From the NCBI GenBank assembly GCA_965221485.1, contig OZ244893.1, positions 2,170,001-2,234,000 on the forward strand: a DNA stretch of 64,000 bases. The letters run 5' to 3'. A model generated the notes under the pieces. The model ran no database searches and was not told the DNA's origin. It was given only the letters and a program-made list of their open reading frames with translations. This DNA comes from JAJEBT01 sp965221485. Lineage in GTDB: Bacteria; Pseudomonadota; Alphaproteobacteria; MPNO01; UBA830. How positions within the stretch are numbered: position 1 is the first letter of the stretch; every line of letters starts with the position of its first letter. Shown here one piece after another: positions 33,336-41,613 of the stretch. Position numbers and translations under genes: made by a program.

Positions 33336-35006
33336 TCACCCCTTTTTCCATTCTCTCTCGTCGTCCCAGCCCGCCTCGACATCCCGCACCGAGGTCTCGG
33401 GAGGAACATTGGCGGGGATCTGCCGTTGCTGCGTCTGGAGTCCGTTTTCCATCCATCGGCTGTCCACTGCGTTGCGGGCAGCCCGGCTCCAGGCCTGCGA
33501 CCAGTCCCCGAGAGAATAGCCGTGCCACGGGGTTTCCGGACGCAGCTCCGGCAGGCCGAGCTTTTCCCACAGGGCCTTGCCGGCTTCCATGAATTCCCGG
33601 GCCGGAAGAGCCAGGGGCGGCATCGGCGACTTCATCGTGGCATCAATCAGAAGGGTCGAATCTTCTTCTCCCCTGTGTTCGCGCCGCGGGCCATGACCCT
33701 GACCCCGGTGCGGCAGAATAGCCACATCCTCAATCGGATTGAGGCGGTAACCGATCGCCCACAGGATCGAATCCGCATTGTCGGGATCGATATCCTCATT
33801 GACCGCAATCGTGACCTTGCCGCAGTCCCCCTTGAAACTGGCCGCTCCATAAAGCGCCCGCCAGACCTCCGTTCTCGGCGTTTCCGGATCAAGGGTTATG
33901 ATGGTCACGCGCAACAATCCGGTCAGTTTTTCATGCAGGGCAACCTTCCGGACACCCTTGATTCCGAGATGATCCCGAAGGTGGGACCGGAACAGGGGCT
34001 CGTAGGCAACCCGCTTGATTACGGAGCTCTCCGACGGTGCTACCTGCGAAATGTAGGACGGAATGACCGCATTTCTTCGATGGGTAATGGCTGAGACAGT
34101 CATCGGCAGGTTCATTTCTTCAAGTGCCACATGGCCATGGCTCTCGCCGAACGGTCCTTCGGGCTCAAGCAGAGTGGTATCGATATGTCCCTCAATGACC
34201 ATTTCAGCCTCGGCCGGAACCAGAAGATCGACCGTTCGCGCCCGAATTACGTTGATGGGTTCACCCGCAAGTCCCCCGGCCACCGCAAGTTCGTCCATGC
34301 CAACAGGCAGTTTCTGCGGCCCCATGAAGGCCACGTAAGGTGGACAACCGAGGACAATGGCGCAGGGCATGCTTTCGCCGCGTTCCTTGTAGATCTTCCA
34401 GTGCAGATAGCCTTCGGCACCACCGACGCGTGTGGCCATGCGGACGACCAGGCGGCGGGGCGACTTCAGGCCAGCCCGATAGGTCCCCATATTCTGTGTC
34501 CCCGTATCGGGATTCCGGGTAACGACGTTGGTAGCCGCAAGCGTTGGGGTCGAATCGAAGCCTGGTGTGGATACAGGTATGGGAATCGCTGCAAGTCCGC
34601 CATCCTTCCCTGCCAGATCCTTCCCCTCCAGTATGACCTCGTGACAGGTTGCACTGTTGACCAGGCGCGGCGGGACCGGGTTCGCGATCGCGTGCTCCCA
34701 CCTGTGTCCGATCTGCTCGACATCGGCGCCCATACCGGCTGCGTAGATGTCCTGATTGGCGGCGAGCGCACCGATGACCACGGGAAAGTCATAGCTGCGC
34801 CCCGCGGAATCAACCACGTTGCGAAACAGGAATGCCTTGCGGTCGCTTTCCTTCAGCCCGCCCCGGAACTGCCACCGAACCAAAGGCGACATTTCCGTAT
34901 CCTTGTTGACGGGATGGTCGATGATGTGAAGCAGGTTGCGGGCTTCCAGTTCGTCAATATGCTCTTGAAGGTCGCGATAGGTACGCTTGTTCGCATCTGC
35001 CTTCAT
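33336..35006 (-). CDS. UbiD family decarboxylase (prenylated-FMN type), paralogue 1
   Basis: The 556-residue protein belongs to the UbiD superfamily. Its motifs are the 'NMGTYRAGLKSPRRLVVRMA' metal/prFMN region, 'LPVGMDELAVAGGLAGEPI', and the catalytic acid region 'EPEGPFGESHGH'. Enzymes of this family reversibly decarboxylate aromatic or alpha,beta-unsaturated acids, using prenylated FMN made by a UbiX-type enzyme that is not in the window. The start at 35006 (MKADANKRTY) has an AGAGGGAAG ribosome-binding site. It lies 125 bp after a class 1B dihydroorotate-dehydrogenase-like pair on the same strand. It is more divergent from paralogues 2 and 3 than they are from each other. Confidence 0.9.
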   Translation of the reverse strand: MKADANKRTYRDLQEHIDELEARNLLHIIDHPVNKDTEMSPLVRWQFRGGLKESDRKAFLFRNVVDSAGRSYDFPVVIGALAANQDIYAAGMGADVEQIGHRWEHAIANPVPPRLVNSATCHEVILEGKDLAGKDGGLAAIPIPVSTPGFDSTPTLAATNVVTRNPDTGTQNMGTYRAGLKSPRRLVVRMATRVGGAEGYLHWKIYKERGESMPCAIVLGCPPYVAFMGPQKLPVGMDELAVAGGLAGEPINVIRARTVDLLVPAEAEMVIEGHIDTTLLEPEGPFGESHGHVALEEMNLPMTVSAITHRRNAVIPSYISQVAPSESSVIKRVAYEPLFRSHLRDHLGIKGVRKVALHEKLTGLLRVTIITLDPETPRTEVWRALYGAASFKGDCGKVTIAVNEDIDPDNADSILWAIGYRLNPIEDVAILPHRGQGHGPRREHRGEEDSTLLIDATMKSPMPPLALPAREFMEAGKALWEKLGLPELRPETPWHGYSLGDWSQAWSRAARNAVDSRWMENGLQTQQRQIPANVPPETSVRDVEAGWDDEREWKKG

Positions 35007-35131
35007 GGTCTTCCCTCTGGATCGGTTGGAGCCGTGATGTTGAACACAAGGCCTCACATGGAAGCCGCCGGAAAATCGCAGGGCCAGGCTCCGAAAACGC
35101 TCCGCTGCGCCCCGGCAGTAGCCCGGAAAAC

Positions 35132-36079
35132 CTAAACCCCTGCAGACGCGGCCGCGAGCGTGTCCATTTCCATGTCATCATCTTTCACGGCACCGATCAG
35201 ATCGCTGACACGCGCGATTCCCCGTTCATCGCACCAGGCCTCAAGGTCGTCAATAATCCGGGTGAGAGCCGTGGGATTTCTGAATCCGGCGTAACCGATC
35301 CCTACTGCCGACGCTCCTGCCAGCATGTACTCCACCACATCCTCAGCCTTGGTTACCCCGCCGATTCCAATGATCGGGACAGAGACCTGCTGCGCAACCT
35401 GGTAAACCATGCGCAGGACAATAGGCTTGAGGGCCGGTGACACCAGTCCCCCGAACTTGTTGCCGAGCGCGGGGCGGAAATTATCCGTTCGAATTTTGAG
35501 AGACAGGAAGGTATTGGCGATGACAAGCGCGTCCGCCCCGGCTTCCTCGGCTGCCATTGCGATGGAAACAATATCCCCCGCATTGGGGGAAAGCTTGGCC
35601 CAGACGGGTTTGTCGGTGGCAGCACGGATCGCCTCCATGACCTTTTTTGTGTGGTCCTCATGAAGCGCGAAGTTTCCTCCGGTGGTGTTCCGTGTCGGGC
35701 AGGAAATATTGCATTCGATTACGTCGACATCGGGAACGCTGAGCTCGGCTGCCAGAGCTGCGAAGTCCTCTATCGACTCCGAGGAAACACTGACGACAAG
35801 CGGAGGTTCAAAGCGCGCATATTCGGGAACAATGTGATCAAGGAAATAGGTGATGCCCTTGCCCGGTAATCCGATCGACTGGATGATCCCGGCCTCGGTT
35901 TCGGCCATGCGCGGCGTCGGATTTCCCACACGAGGTTCACGGCATATGGTTTTTGCGACAAGCGCCCCCAACCGGTTGAGATCTATGACGTCAGCATATT
36001 CCCAGGAAAAGGCTCCGGACGCCGGCTGAACCGGATTCCGGAGGGTCAGGTCTCCGATCCTGACCGAGAGATCTACCAT
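35132..36079 (-). CDS. Dihydroorotate dehydrogenase class 1B-like catalytic subunit (PyrDB type)
   Basis: The 315-residue FMN TIM barrel has the class 1 catalytic cysteine in 'VIECNISCPTRNTTGG', 'VWAKLSPNAGDI', 'NKFGGLVSPALKPI' and 'SVPIIGIGGVTKAEDVVEYMLAGASAVGIG'. Class 1B enzymes pair with an iron-sulfur flavin subunit that passes electrons to NAD. That partner is encoded immediately upstream, with a seven-base overlap. Most alphaproteobacteria use a quinone-linked class 2 PyrD, so this pair may have a different substrate, such as a dihydropyrimidine or another cyclic imide. The start at 36079 (MVDLSVRIGD) is chosen at the conserved N-terminus. Confidence 0.9.
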   Translation of the reverse strand: MVDLSVRIGDLTLRNPVQPASGAFSWEYADVIDLNRLGALVAKTICREPRVGNPTPRMAETEAGIIQSIGLPGKGITYFLDHIVPEYARFEPPLVVSVSSESIEDFAALAAELSVPDVDVIECNISCPTRNTTGGNFALHEDHTKKVMEAIRAATDKPVWAKLSPNAGDIVSIAMAAEEAGADALVIANTFLSLKIRTDNFRPALGNKFGGLVSPALKPIVLRMVYQVAQQVSVPIIGIGGVTKAEDVVEYMLAGASAVGIGYAGFRNPTALTRIIDDLEAWCDERGIARVSDLIGAVKDDDMEMDTLAAASAGV

Positions 36080-36945
36080 CCGACCGCCTCCTGCATATTG
36101 AAGACCGGGCCTTCGCGGCACACCCGACGCAAGATACGCTGCCCCCCGACCTCAAAGGTCCGGACGCAGACATAACAGGCACCAAACCCGCAAACCATGA
36201 TCTGTTCCATCGCTACCTGTCCGGGAATGTCATGGGACTTGCCAAGACGCTGCATGAGTTTGAGTAACCGGTTCGATCCGCAGGTAAAAAATGCATCGGC
36301 CTTGCCGGCTGTGATCAGGTCCGTGAGAATGCGTTCCACATTGGCCACATCGCTGCTGCCGTCAGTATCAACAATCCTGACAACCGTTGCCCCGAGATCG
36401 GAAAAGAGATCCTCGGACATCAGGACCTCAGGCCGGCGTGCACTCAGGATCGCGGTCACACGAACATCGCGATCGTTCGCGAGCTGCGACAGCGGAGCCA
36501 GTGTCGCGAGCCCCACGCCCCGCCCGAGCACGACAATCGATGTCCAGGCCGGATCAATGTGAAACCCTTGTCCCAGCGGACCGGTAATGTTGAATGCGTC
36601 GCCGGCCCCGAGCATGCTGATGCCCCGGGTTCCCCGACCTTCACACTTGTAGAGAAACTCCAGACGGCACGCCTCGCGGTCAACGCGATAAATACTCATG
36701 GGCCGGCGCATCCACACCTCGGCCCCGTCAGGACTCGGACACAGGAGATGAAAGAACTGACCCGCCTGTGTGTTCATCGCCCGTTCATGCACATCGACGA
36801 TAACATGCTTGTATTCTTCGTTGATCCACTCATTGGAAACAACGACAGAGACGAATTCACCCACCGGTCGGTCGGGAAATGGATCCGTATCCTCCGGACG
36901 CAATGCTGACGTTGTGTAATTCACATTATCGGACAGCGTGGTCAT
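36073..36945 (-). CDS. Dihydroorotate dehydrogenase electron transfer subunit-like protein (PyrK type)
   Basis: The protein (290 residues from the ATG at 36945) has a ferredoxin-reductase FAD domain ('RRPMSIYRVD'), an NAD-binding domain ('IVVLGRGVGLATLAPL', 'FFTCGSNRLLKLM') and a C-terminal 2Fe-2S site ('CGFGACYVCVRT', followed by a last cysteine in 'CREGPVF'). It transfers electrons between the PyrD-like subunit and NAD. A TTG at 36975 could give a slightly longer protein; neither start has a clear ribosome-binding site. The upstream 36976-37029 region is strikingly AT-rich and probably holds the promoter of this pair and perhaps of the UbiD gene. Confidence 0.9.
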   Translation of the reverse strand: MTTLSDNVNYTTSALRPEDTDPFPDRPVGEFVSVVVSNEWINEEYKHVIVDVHERAMNTQAGQFFHLLCPSPDGAEVWMRRPMSIYRVDREACRLEFLYKCEGRGTRGISMLGAGDAFNITGPLGQGFHIDPAWTSIVVLGRGVGLATLAPLSQLANDRDVRVTAILSARRPEVLMSEDLFSDLGATVVRIVDTDGSSDVANVERILTDLITAGKADAFFTCGSNRLLKLMQRLGKSHDIPGQVAMEQIMVCGFGACYVCVRTFEVGGQRILRRVCREGPVFNMQEAVGW

Positions 36946-36975
36946 GGCATGAAATCGCGGTGTTTCTGCAGGCAA

Positions 36976-37029
36976 TGACCGTCCAATCTAGAAACTAATG
37001 TAAAAAAATAAAGAAAATTTTCATTTTTG
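36976..37029 (-). promoter_or_regulatory. AT-rich promoter region for the PyrK/PyrD-like operon
   Basis: A run of A and T (around 37000-37025, including a GAAAATTTTC palindrome) interrupts otherwise GC-rich sequence directly upstream of the minus-strand operon. It is also the tail of the preceding minus-strand gene's neighbourhood. I cannot assign -35 and -10 hexamers with confidence. Confidence 0.4.
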
Positions 37030-38334
37030 TTACGCATCGGCCTCACCATACAGCAACGTCACATTGATACGGTGATTCTCGTAGCCTGTTCTGAATTCCG
37101 GCGAATCGGAACCATGGCGGCGCCTTGACTGGAACAGAACAGCACGATTGTCCCTGTATGGGATCACGCAGGCCTGCGCCGGCCGCACGGTCTCGCTTGC
37201 CGACTTCCCGTCATGCCAGCCTGGTGGTTGCGCTTCGTCATGGACGATCAGGCCGCCCGTGTCCGGATTCCGGTTGGCGGAGTCCGGTGTCAGCCAGAAG
37301 TTGAGGCTGACGGCACCATCGTCGGAATGAGGTTCGATTGCACCCCTTGTGTCCAGTGCCTTGAAGGCCCAGGCCTGCGTGAGCGGTCGCTCACCGAGAA
37401 TACCGGGGAGAGTCTGGCGGATCTCATCGACGATCTGCAAAAACAGGGGACTGGCAAGGCCATCCTCGAGGTAGGTCGCCAGAAAGCCGTCAATATGAGC
37501 AAAATCCGACCAGATTGTGCTTTCCAGCACAAAGCGCCGCAGTCGGGACAAGGCCCGGGGCCGTAACAGATCATCAAACCAGGTAACGCCCTGCCTCTTG
37601 AAGCGGAACTCGATTGCAGTTCGGTCAAGCCGGGGGTTGACCGCACCACCGGACAGTTCCGGTGCGTCGATCAGATACCAGGCCATGTTGTAGATCCCGT
37701 TCAACGCCTCAAGTTGTTCGTCAGCAAGCGCGACCACGCCTTCACCCAGCTGGCCAGCAATCTCCTCATAGGTGCGGGCATGCATCTCGAACGGACGTTG
37801 CGGCCGCCCCATGGACGCCACATATCGAAACTGTGCGGCATCATGACGGAGTTTGGCGGCTGTTGTTCGCCTTAGGGACTCTTCGGCAATTCCGGTCCGG
37901 CCATCACCCCTGCGAAGATCAAGCGTGCGGGCGAAATGGTCAAGCGCGCGGTCCCGGTTGCCGGCCTGGAGCCACAGGAAACCCAACGCCAGATGGCCCT
38001 CGTAGAGTTCGGGGTCCAGAAATATCGCACGCATGTAGCCCTGTCGTGCCTCATCCGTTCGACCCAGAGCCCGCAACGCTCCGGCGCGGTTGAAATGCGC
38101 CAATACATAGGTGTCATCACATGCAATGGCCCGGTCAAAGCATGTCACTGCGGAGACAGGGTCGCCCCGTGAGGAACAAAGCACACCCAGATTGAGCCAT
38201 GCCGAGCCGTCCTCGGGCCAGTCCTGCAGCAACTGCCGGTAACCAGACTCGGCCTCCTCGAGCCGGCCGGCGCGGTGGTGAGCCATGACCGCCCGGGTCC
38301 GTAACAGTCGATCACGCCGATCCTTCGTCACCAC
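37030..38334 (-). CDS. TPR protein with C-terminal 2-oxoglutarate/Fe(II) oxygenase-like domain
   Basis: The 434-residue protein has several N-terminal TPR repeats ('AHHRAGRLEEAESGYRQLLQDWP', 'AWLNLGVLCSSRGDPVSAVTCFDRAI', 'AHFNRAGALRALGRTDEAR', to about residue 140). The C-terminal half has an HxD in 'AIEPHSDDGAVSLNFWLTPD' and a later 'LFQSRRRHGSD' and 'RINVTLLYG', the pattern of Fe(II)/2OG dioxygenases. It may hydroxylate a protein or small molecule. The start is GTG 38334 or 38331, overlapping the stop of the XRE regulator gene, so the two are coupled. Confidence 0.8.
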   Translation of the reverse strand: MVTKDRRDRLLRTRAVMAHHRAGRLEEAESGYRQLLQDWPEDGSAWLNLGVLCSSRGDPVSAVTCFDRAIACDDTYVLAHFNRAGALRALGRTDEARQGYMRAIFLDPELYEGHLALGFLWLQAGNRDRALDHFARTLDLRRGDGRTGIAEESLRRTTAAKLRHDAAQFRYVASMGRPQRPFEMHARTYEEIAGQLGEGVVALADEQLEALNGIYNMAWYLIDAPELSGGAVNPRLDRTAIEFRFKRQGVTWFDDLLRPRALSRLRRFVLESTIWSDFAHIDGFLATYLEDGLASPLFLQIVDEIRQTLPGILGERPLTQAWAFKALDTRGAIEPHSDDGAVSLNFWLTPDSANRNPDTGGLIVHDEAQPPGWHDGKSASETVRPAQACVIPYRDNRAVLFQSRRRHGSDSPEFRTGYENHRINVTLLYGEADA

Positions 38335-39212
38335 TGAGGCAGTTTCCTGATCAGGTCACGCATAAAGCGGGCCGCGGCCGGTCCCTTGTGTGCGCGGCGC
38401 CACATATCGTCGGCGGTCCGCTCGTGAAGTGTCAACGCCTCGGGCGCCGAAGTGATCATCGCAATGCCGCCATGGACATTCGGTTGCTCACCCAGACGGT
38501 AGGGGCTGAGCGCAAGTATCTTGCGATCCGACTGGCGGAAGATCTGGAAACTGTTGTGCGGTAATGTTCCGGGAACAATTCCGATTTGCACCCCGATGGG
38601 TTCTTCTTCCATAAGGCCGATCAGATGCTCTGCCTCCGCCCGCGCCCACGCACGACGTACTGACAAGACGGAATCCGCAAGATCCAGCCTTCCAACAAGG
38701 CCGTTGCGAAGGAAACGATCGATTTCCACACCCGAAATCAGATTGAGAATGCCCGGCTTCCGAATGGCCCAGGTTTCCTTTCGGCGGCGAAGGATTTCAA
38801 GGATATCCTTGACCTGTGCGAGCGCTCGATCAGGGTCCGTGTCCTCGGGAATATTCTCGACAAGAACGGTCTCAAGCGCACTCAAAAATGCATCGGACGA
38901 CAGCAGAAAGGACACCGGTCCGGCGAGCACCACGATATGCTGCGCACTTTCTTCAATCTGCCGCACCCGCTCGAAGAATGCCACGGCCGAGGGCACATAT
39001 TCGACGCCAACTCCAAGAAGGCTCGACATCGAGACGTCAAGCAGGTCGGAGAGCCTTGACAGGGTATCGATCTTGACGACTTCTCCCTTCTCAAAGCGAT
39101 AGAGAGCAGTCCGCGAAATGCCCAGCTGCCGTGCCACCTCATCAGCCCTGAGCCCGGATGCAAGCCGAAACGCCTTGATCCTGTCGCCGATGTCGTCAAA
39201 TCGGATGGTCAT
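38328..39212 (-). CDS. XRE family transcriptional regulator
   Basis: The 294-residue protein has an N-terminal HTH_3 domain (about residues 5-60: 'IGDRIKAFRLASGLRADEVARQ', 'ISRTALYRFEKGEVV', 'LSDLLDVSMSSLLG'). A C-terminal domain of about 230 residues, which I do not recognise, presumably binds an effector. The start at 39212 (MTIRFDDIGDR) is chosen because the helix-turn-helix begins there. It is encoded divergently from the UbiD/molybdenum hydroxylase cluster and is coupled to the TPR-oxygenase gene, so either or both may be its targets. Confidence 0.88.
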   Translation of the reverse strand: MTIRFDDIGDRIKAFRLASGLRADEVARQLGISRTALYRFEKGEVVKIDTLSRLSDLLDVSMSSLLGVGVEYVPSAVAFFERVRQIEESAQHIVVLAGPVSFLLSSDAFLSALETVLVENIPEDTDPDRALAQVKDILEILRRRKETWAIRKPGILNLISGVEIDRFLRNGLVGRLDLADSVLSVRRAWARAEAEHLIGLMEEEPIGVQIGIVPGTLPHNSFQIFRQSDRKILALSPYRLGEQPNVHGGIAMITSAPEALTLHERTADDMWRRAHKGPAAARFMRDLIRKLPQW

Positions 39213-39590
39213 GTCTCCCGTTACCGGTTGTGTCCCGACATGGTCATCGGATGATAGGTCCGGGCCCGCGGGAGGTCGACCCCGGCGCAGTCCCTGAAAC
39301 CGTAAACAATCGACATTTGTTATCGGCGAAACCTCTGGGGCTGGCATCCCCGGGAACCCTGAAGACTGCCAACTCCTAACACAATCGTCCCGCACAGGGT
39401 TCATCCTTCATGCCTGCACGGCCTGACTGGCGAAGGCAGCCGTCCGCCAATCCGGCGCCGCGGGAAGAGGGATCAACTCCCGAAGGTCTGGCCTGTCCCG
39501 GTCGGCTTCATCATGGGTTTTGCTCATGTCTGCTATAACGGGCAGCAAGATGAGCACGAAAAAACGCCGTGTTCCGTCCGGGGAGATATC
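39213..39590. other. Divergent intergenic region between XRE regulator and UbiD paralogue 2
   Basis: This gap of about 380 bp has no credible gene. It contains the inverted repeat at 39305-39321 and a -10-like TATAAC at 39534-39539, about 50 bases before the UbiD ATG, without a convincing -35 partner. The ribosome-binding site GGGGAGA sits just before 39591. Confidence 0.45.
39305..39321. promoter_or_regulatory. Possible operator in the XRE/UbiD divergent region
   Basis: AACAA (39305-39309) and TTGTT (39317-39321) form a short inverted repeat with a seven-base spacer, in an AT-rich island inside a GC-rich divergent intergenic region. XRE-type regulators bind short repeats of this kind, so autoregulation is possible. 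Confidence 0.3.
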
Positions 39591-41006
39591 ATGACGACCG
39601 CTACAACCAATCAGCCCTATACACCAGACCTTCGCGGTTTCCTCGATTTTCTCGAGACAGAGCATCCGGACCAGATCTTTCGCATTACCCGGGAAGTCGA
39701 TCCTGATTTTGGTGTTTCCGGAATTCTTGAGCGCATCGAACGCGACGGGCACAGAAAGCTGGTCATATTCGAAAACATCAAGGGATCCTCCATTCCCCTG
39801 GTCGCCAACATGCATGCGGATTTCCGCCGCCTGCTCTATGCACTTGGCCTCGAACACGGCGACGAAAAGACGTTTCTGGCGGAGTACGCAGCCAGAGAGG
39901 CCAATCCGATCACCCCCGTGGTTGTGGAAACGGGCCCGGTGCAGGAAGTCGTCCGGACGGGTAGCGACGTCAACCTTTATGACCTGCCAATCTGCACCTA
40001 CCATGAACGCGACGCGGGCCGCTACATCACCGGTGGTTTCGGCCTCATGCGGGACCCGGAAACGGCTATCGACAATATCGGCGTTTATCGCCACATGCTG
40101 CACGGCAGAAATGAACTCGGCATCCAGCTCTCCGAGACCGCGCACGGCAATATCATCTGGAAAAAGTATCAGAAGCGCGGCGAACCCTGTCCGATTGCCA
40201 TTATCATTGGCCACCATCCGGCCTTTACCCTTGGGGCACTGAGCTTCACGCCCCTTGACGTCAACGAGCTTCATGTCGCAGGCGGTGTGCTGCAACGGCC
40301 CATACCACTCCTGCCCTGCCGCACCATTCCGCTGTCCGTCCCGGCGAATGCGGAAATCGTCATTGAGTGCGTAATCAACCCGGAGAAATGGAAACCTGAA
40401 GCACCGTTTGGCGAATATCCGGGCACCTATGGCCCGCAGCGTCTGAACCCGGTCCTTGACGTGCTGGCGATCACACACAGGAGGCAACCAATGTACCAGG
40501 ATGCCTTCGTCGCCCATGCGGACCACCTGCTGCTCGCCGGGATTGTTCGCGCATCGTCGATCGAAAAGGCTGTCAGAATCACCTGTGGTACCGTGACCCG
40601 TGTCCATGTCTCCAGAGCCGGGAATTATCGGTTCGTATGCTATATCGCCATCGATCGCCAGATCGAAGGTGAAGCCAAACTTGCCGCAATGGCTGCTTTT
40701 GTCGCCGATCCCTTCCTCAAATTTGTCGTTGTTGTCGACAAGGATGTGGACGTCACCAGCGATACCGAGGTCATGCACGCCATTGCAACCCGGGTTCGCG
40801 GACATCTTGACGTGTTCATGGTCCCCCATGCCAAGGGATCCCCCCTTGACCCTGCATCCGACGACCCGGAAGGCGGTTCCCACCTTGTGACCAAGGTGGG
40901 TATCGATGCAACGCGAAAGGACAACTATCCCCCCGAGATTGCTGTACCCGGTGCCAGCGATATCGTACTTTCCGATTTCATTCCCGGTTACAGTGAGACG
41001 TCTTGA
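39591..41006 (+). CDS. UbiD family decarboxylase (prenylated-FMN type), paralogue 2
   Basis: The 471-residue UbiD-superfamily protein begins 'LRGFLDFLETEHPDQIFRITREVDPDFG' and has the prFMN/metal region 'IGVYRHMLHGRNELGIQL' and the catalytic acid region 'KPEAPFGEYPGTYG'. It likely decarboxylates an aromatic or unsaturated acid. The ATG at 39591 has a GGGGAGA ribosome-binding site. The downstream genes are a two-subunit molybdenum hydroxylase and an FAD-SelD fusion on the same strand, and an XRE regulator is divergent. A hydroxylation followed by decarboxylation, or the reverse, is a reasonable pathway reading. Confidence 0.92.
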   Translation: MTTATTNQPYTPDLRGFLDFLETEHPDQIFRITREVDPDFGVSGILERIERDGHRKLVIFENIKGSSIPLVANMHADFRRLLYALGLEHGDEKTFLAEYAAREANPITPVVVETGPVQEVVRTGSDVNLYDLPICTYHERDAGRYITGGFGLMRDPETAIDNIGVYRHMLHGRNELGIQLSETAHGNIIWKKYQKRGEPCPIAIIIGHHPAFTLGALSFTPLDVNELHVAGGVLQRPIPLLPCRTIPLSVPANAEIVIECVINPEKWKPEAPFGEYPGTYGPQRLNPVLDVLAITHRRQPMYQDAFVAHADHLLLAGIVRASSIEKAVRITCGTVTRVHVSRAGNYRFVCYIAIDRQIEGEAKLAAMAAFVADPFLKFVVVVDKDVDVTSDTEVMHAIATRVRGHLDVFMVPHAKGSPLDPASDDPEGGSHLVTKVGIDATRKDNYPPEIAVPGASDIVLSDFIPGYSETS

Positions 41007-41011
41007 CCCAA

Positions 41012-41027
41012 TTCCGCGGTTGCGGAA
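41012..41027. repeat. Perfect inverted repeat in the UbiD-to-2Fe-2S gene gap
   Basis: TTCCGC (41012-41017) and GCGGAA (41022-41027) are separated by four bases, just after the UbiD stop codon. It could be a short terminator-like hairpin (no T run) or an operator for the molybdenum hydroxylase genes. Confidence 0.4.
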
Positions 41028-41139
41028 CCAGTCACGCCTCTGTTCCGAACCTCCTCTGCACTTGTCATTGGGGGCACGTTCGGACATAAGATGATCTCCC
41101 GTTTCCCGAGACCACTCTCGTCACAGATCTGGTGAACAG

Positions 41140-41613
41140 ATGGAAAAACTTACGCTTAATGTTAACAATCAACCACGCGAGGTGGCTTGCGATCCGGACA
41201 CGCCGCTTCTCTATATTCTGCGTAATTACCTTGGTCTGACCGGCGCAAAGCTTGGTTGCGGTCTCGAGCAATGCGGTGCGTGCAGCGTTCTGGTGGACGA
41301 TGCCAGCATCCAGAGCTGTGTGAGGGCCGCCTCGGAATTTACCGGGAACAGGATTGTCACCGTAGAGGCCCTTGGGCATGACCCGGTTGGAGCGCGGGTC
41401 CAGCAAGCCTTTATCGCGGAAGGGGCCGCCCAGTGCGGCTACTGCACGACAGGTCTTGTCGTGGCTGCGACAGCTCTCTTCAAGGCAAAACCTGCACCGA
41501 CGCGAGACGAAATCACAGAGCAGCTGCACGGACATCTTTGCCGCTGCGGATCCCATGCGCGCGTCCTTGCCGCTATCGACGCGGTCGCCAGGGAATTGGC
41601 CGATGCCGTCTAG
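41140..41613 (+). CDS. (2Fe-2S)-binding protein, small subunit of a molybdenum hydroxylase
   Basis: The 157-residue protein has two 2Fe-2S clusters: the plant-ferredoxin type (GCGLEQCGACSVLV, with a later 'IQSC') and the helical type (AQCGYCTTG and HLCRCGSH). This is the IorA/CoxS-type electron-transfer subunit of xanthine-dehydrogenase-family enzymes. The large molybdopterin subunit begins within its last codons (11-base overlap). No FAD subunit gene is present, so electrons probably go to a cytochrome or another acceptor, as in isoquinoline 1-oxidoreductase-like enzymes. Confidence 0.95.
   Translation: MEKLTLNVNNQPREVACDPDTPLLYILRNYLGLTGAKLGCGLEQCGACSVLVDDASIQSCVRAASEFTGNRIVTVEALGHDPVGARVQQAFIAEGAAQCGYCTTGLVVAATALFKAKPAPTRDEITEQLHGHLCRCGSHARVLAAIDAVARELADAV

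Noticed and set aside
39408..41087. A 559-codon minus-strand frame opposite UbiD paralogue 2
   Set aside because: The plus strand encodes a full UbiD protein with ribosome-binding site; the opposite frame is a codon-bias shadow.
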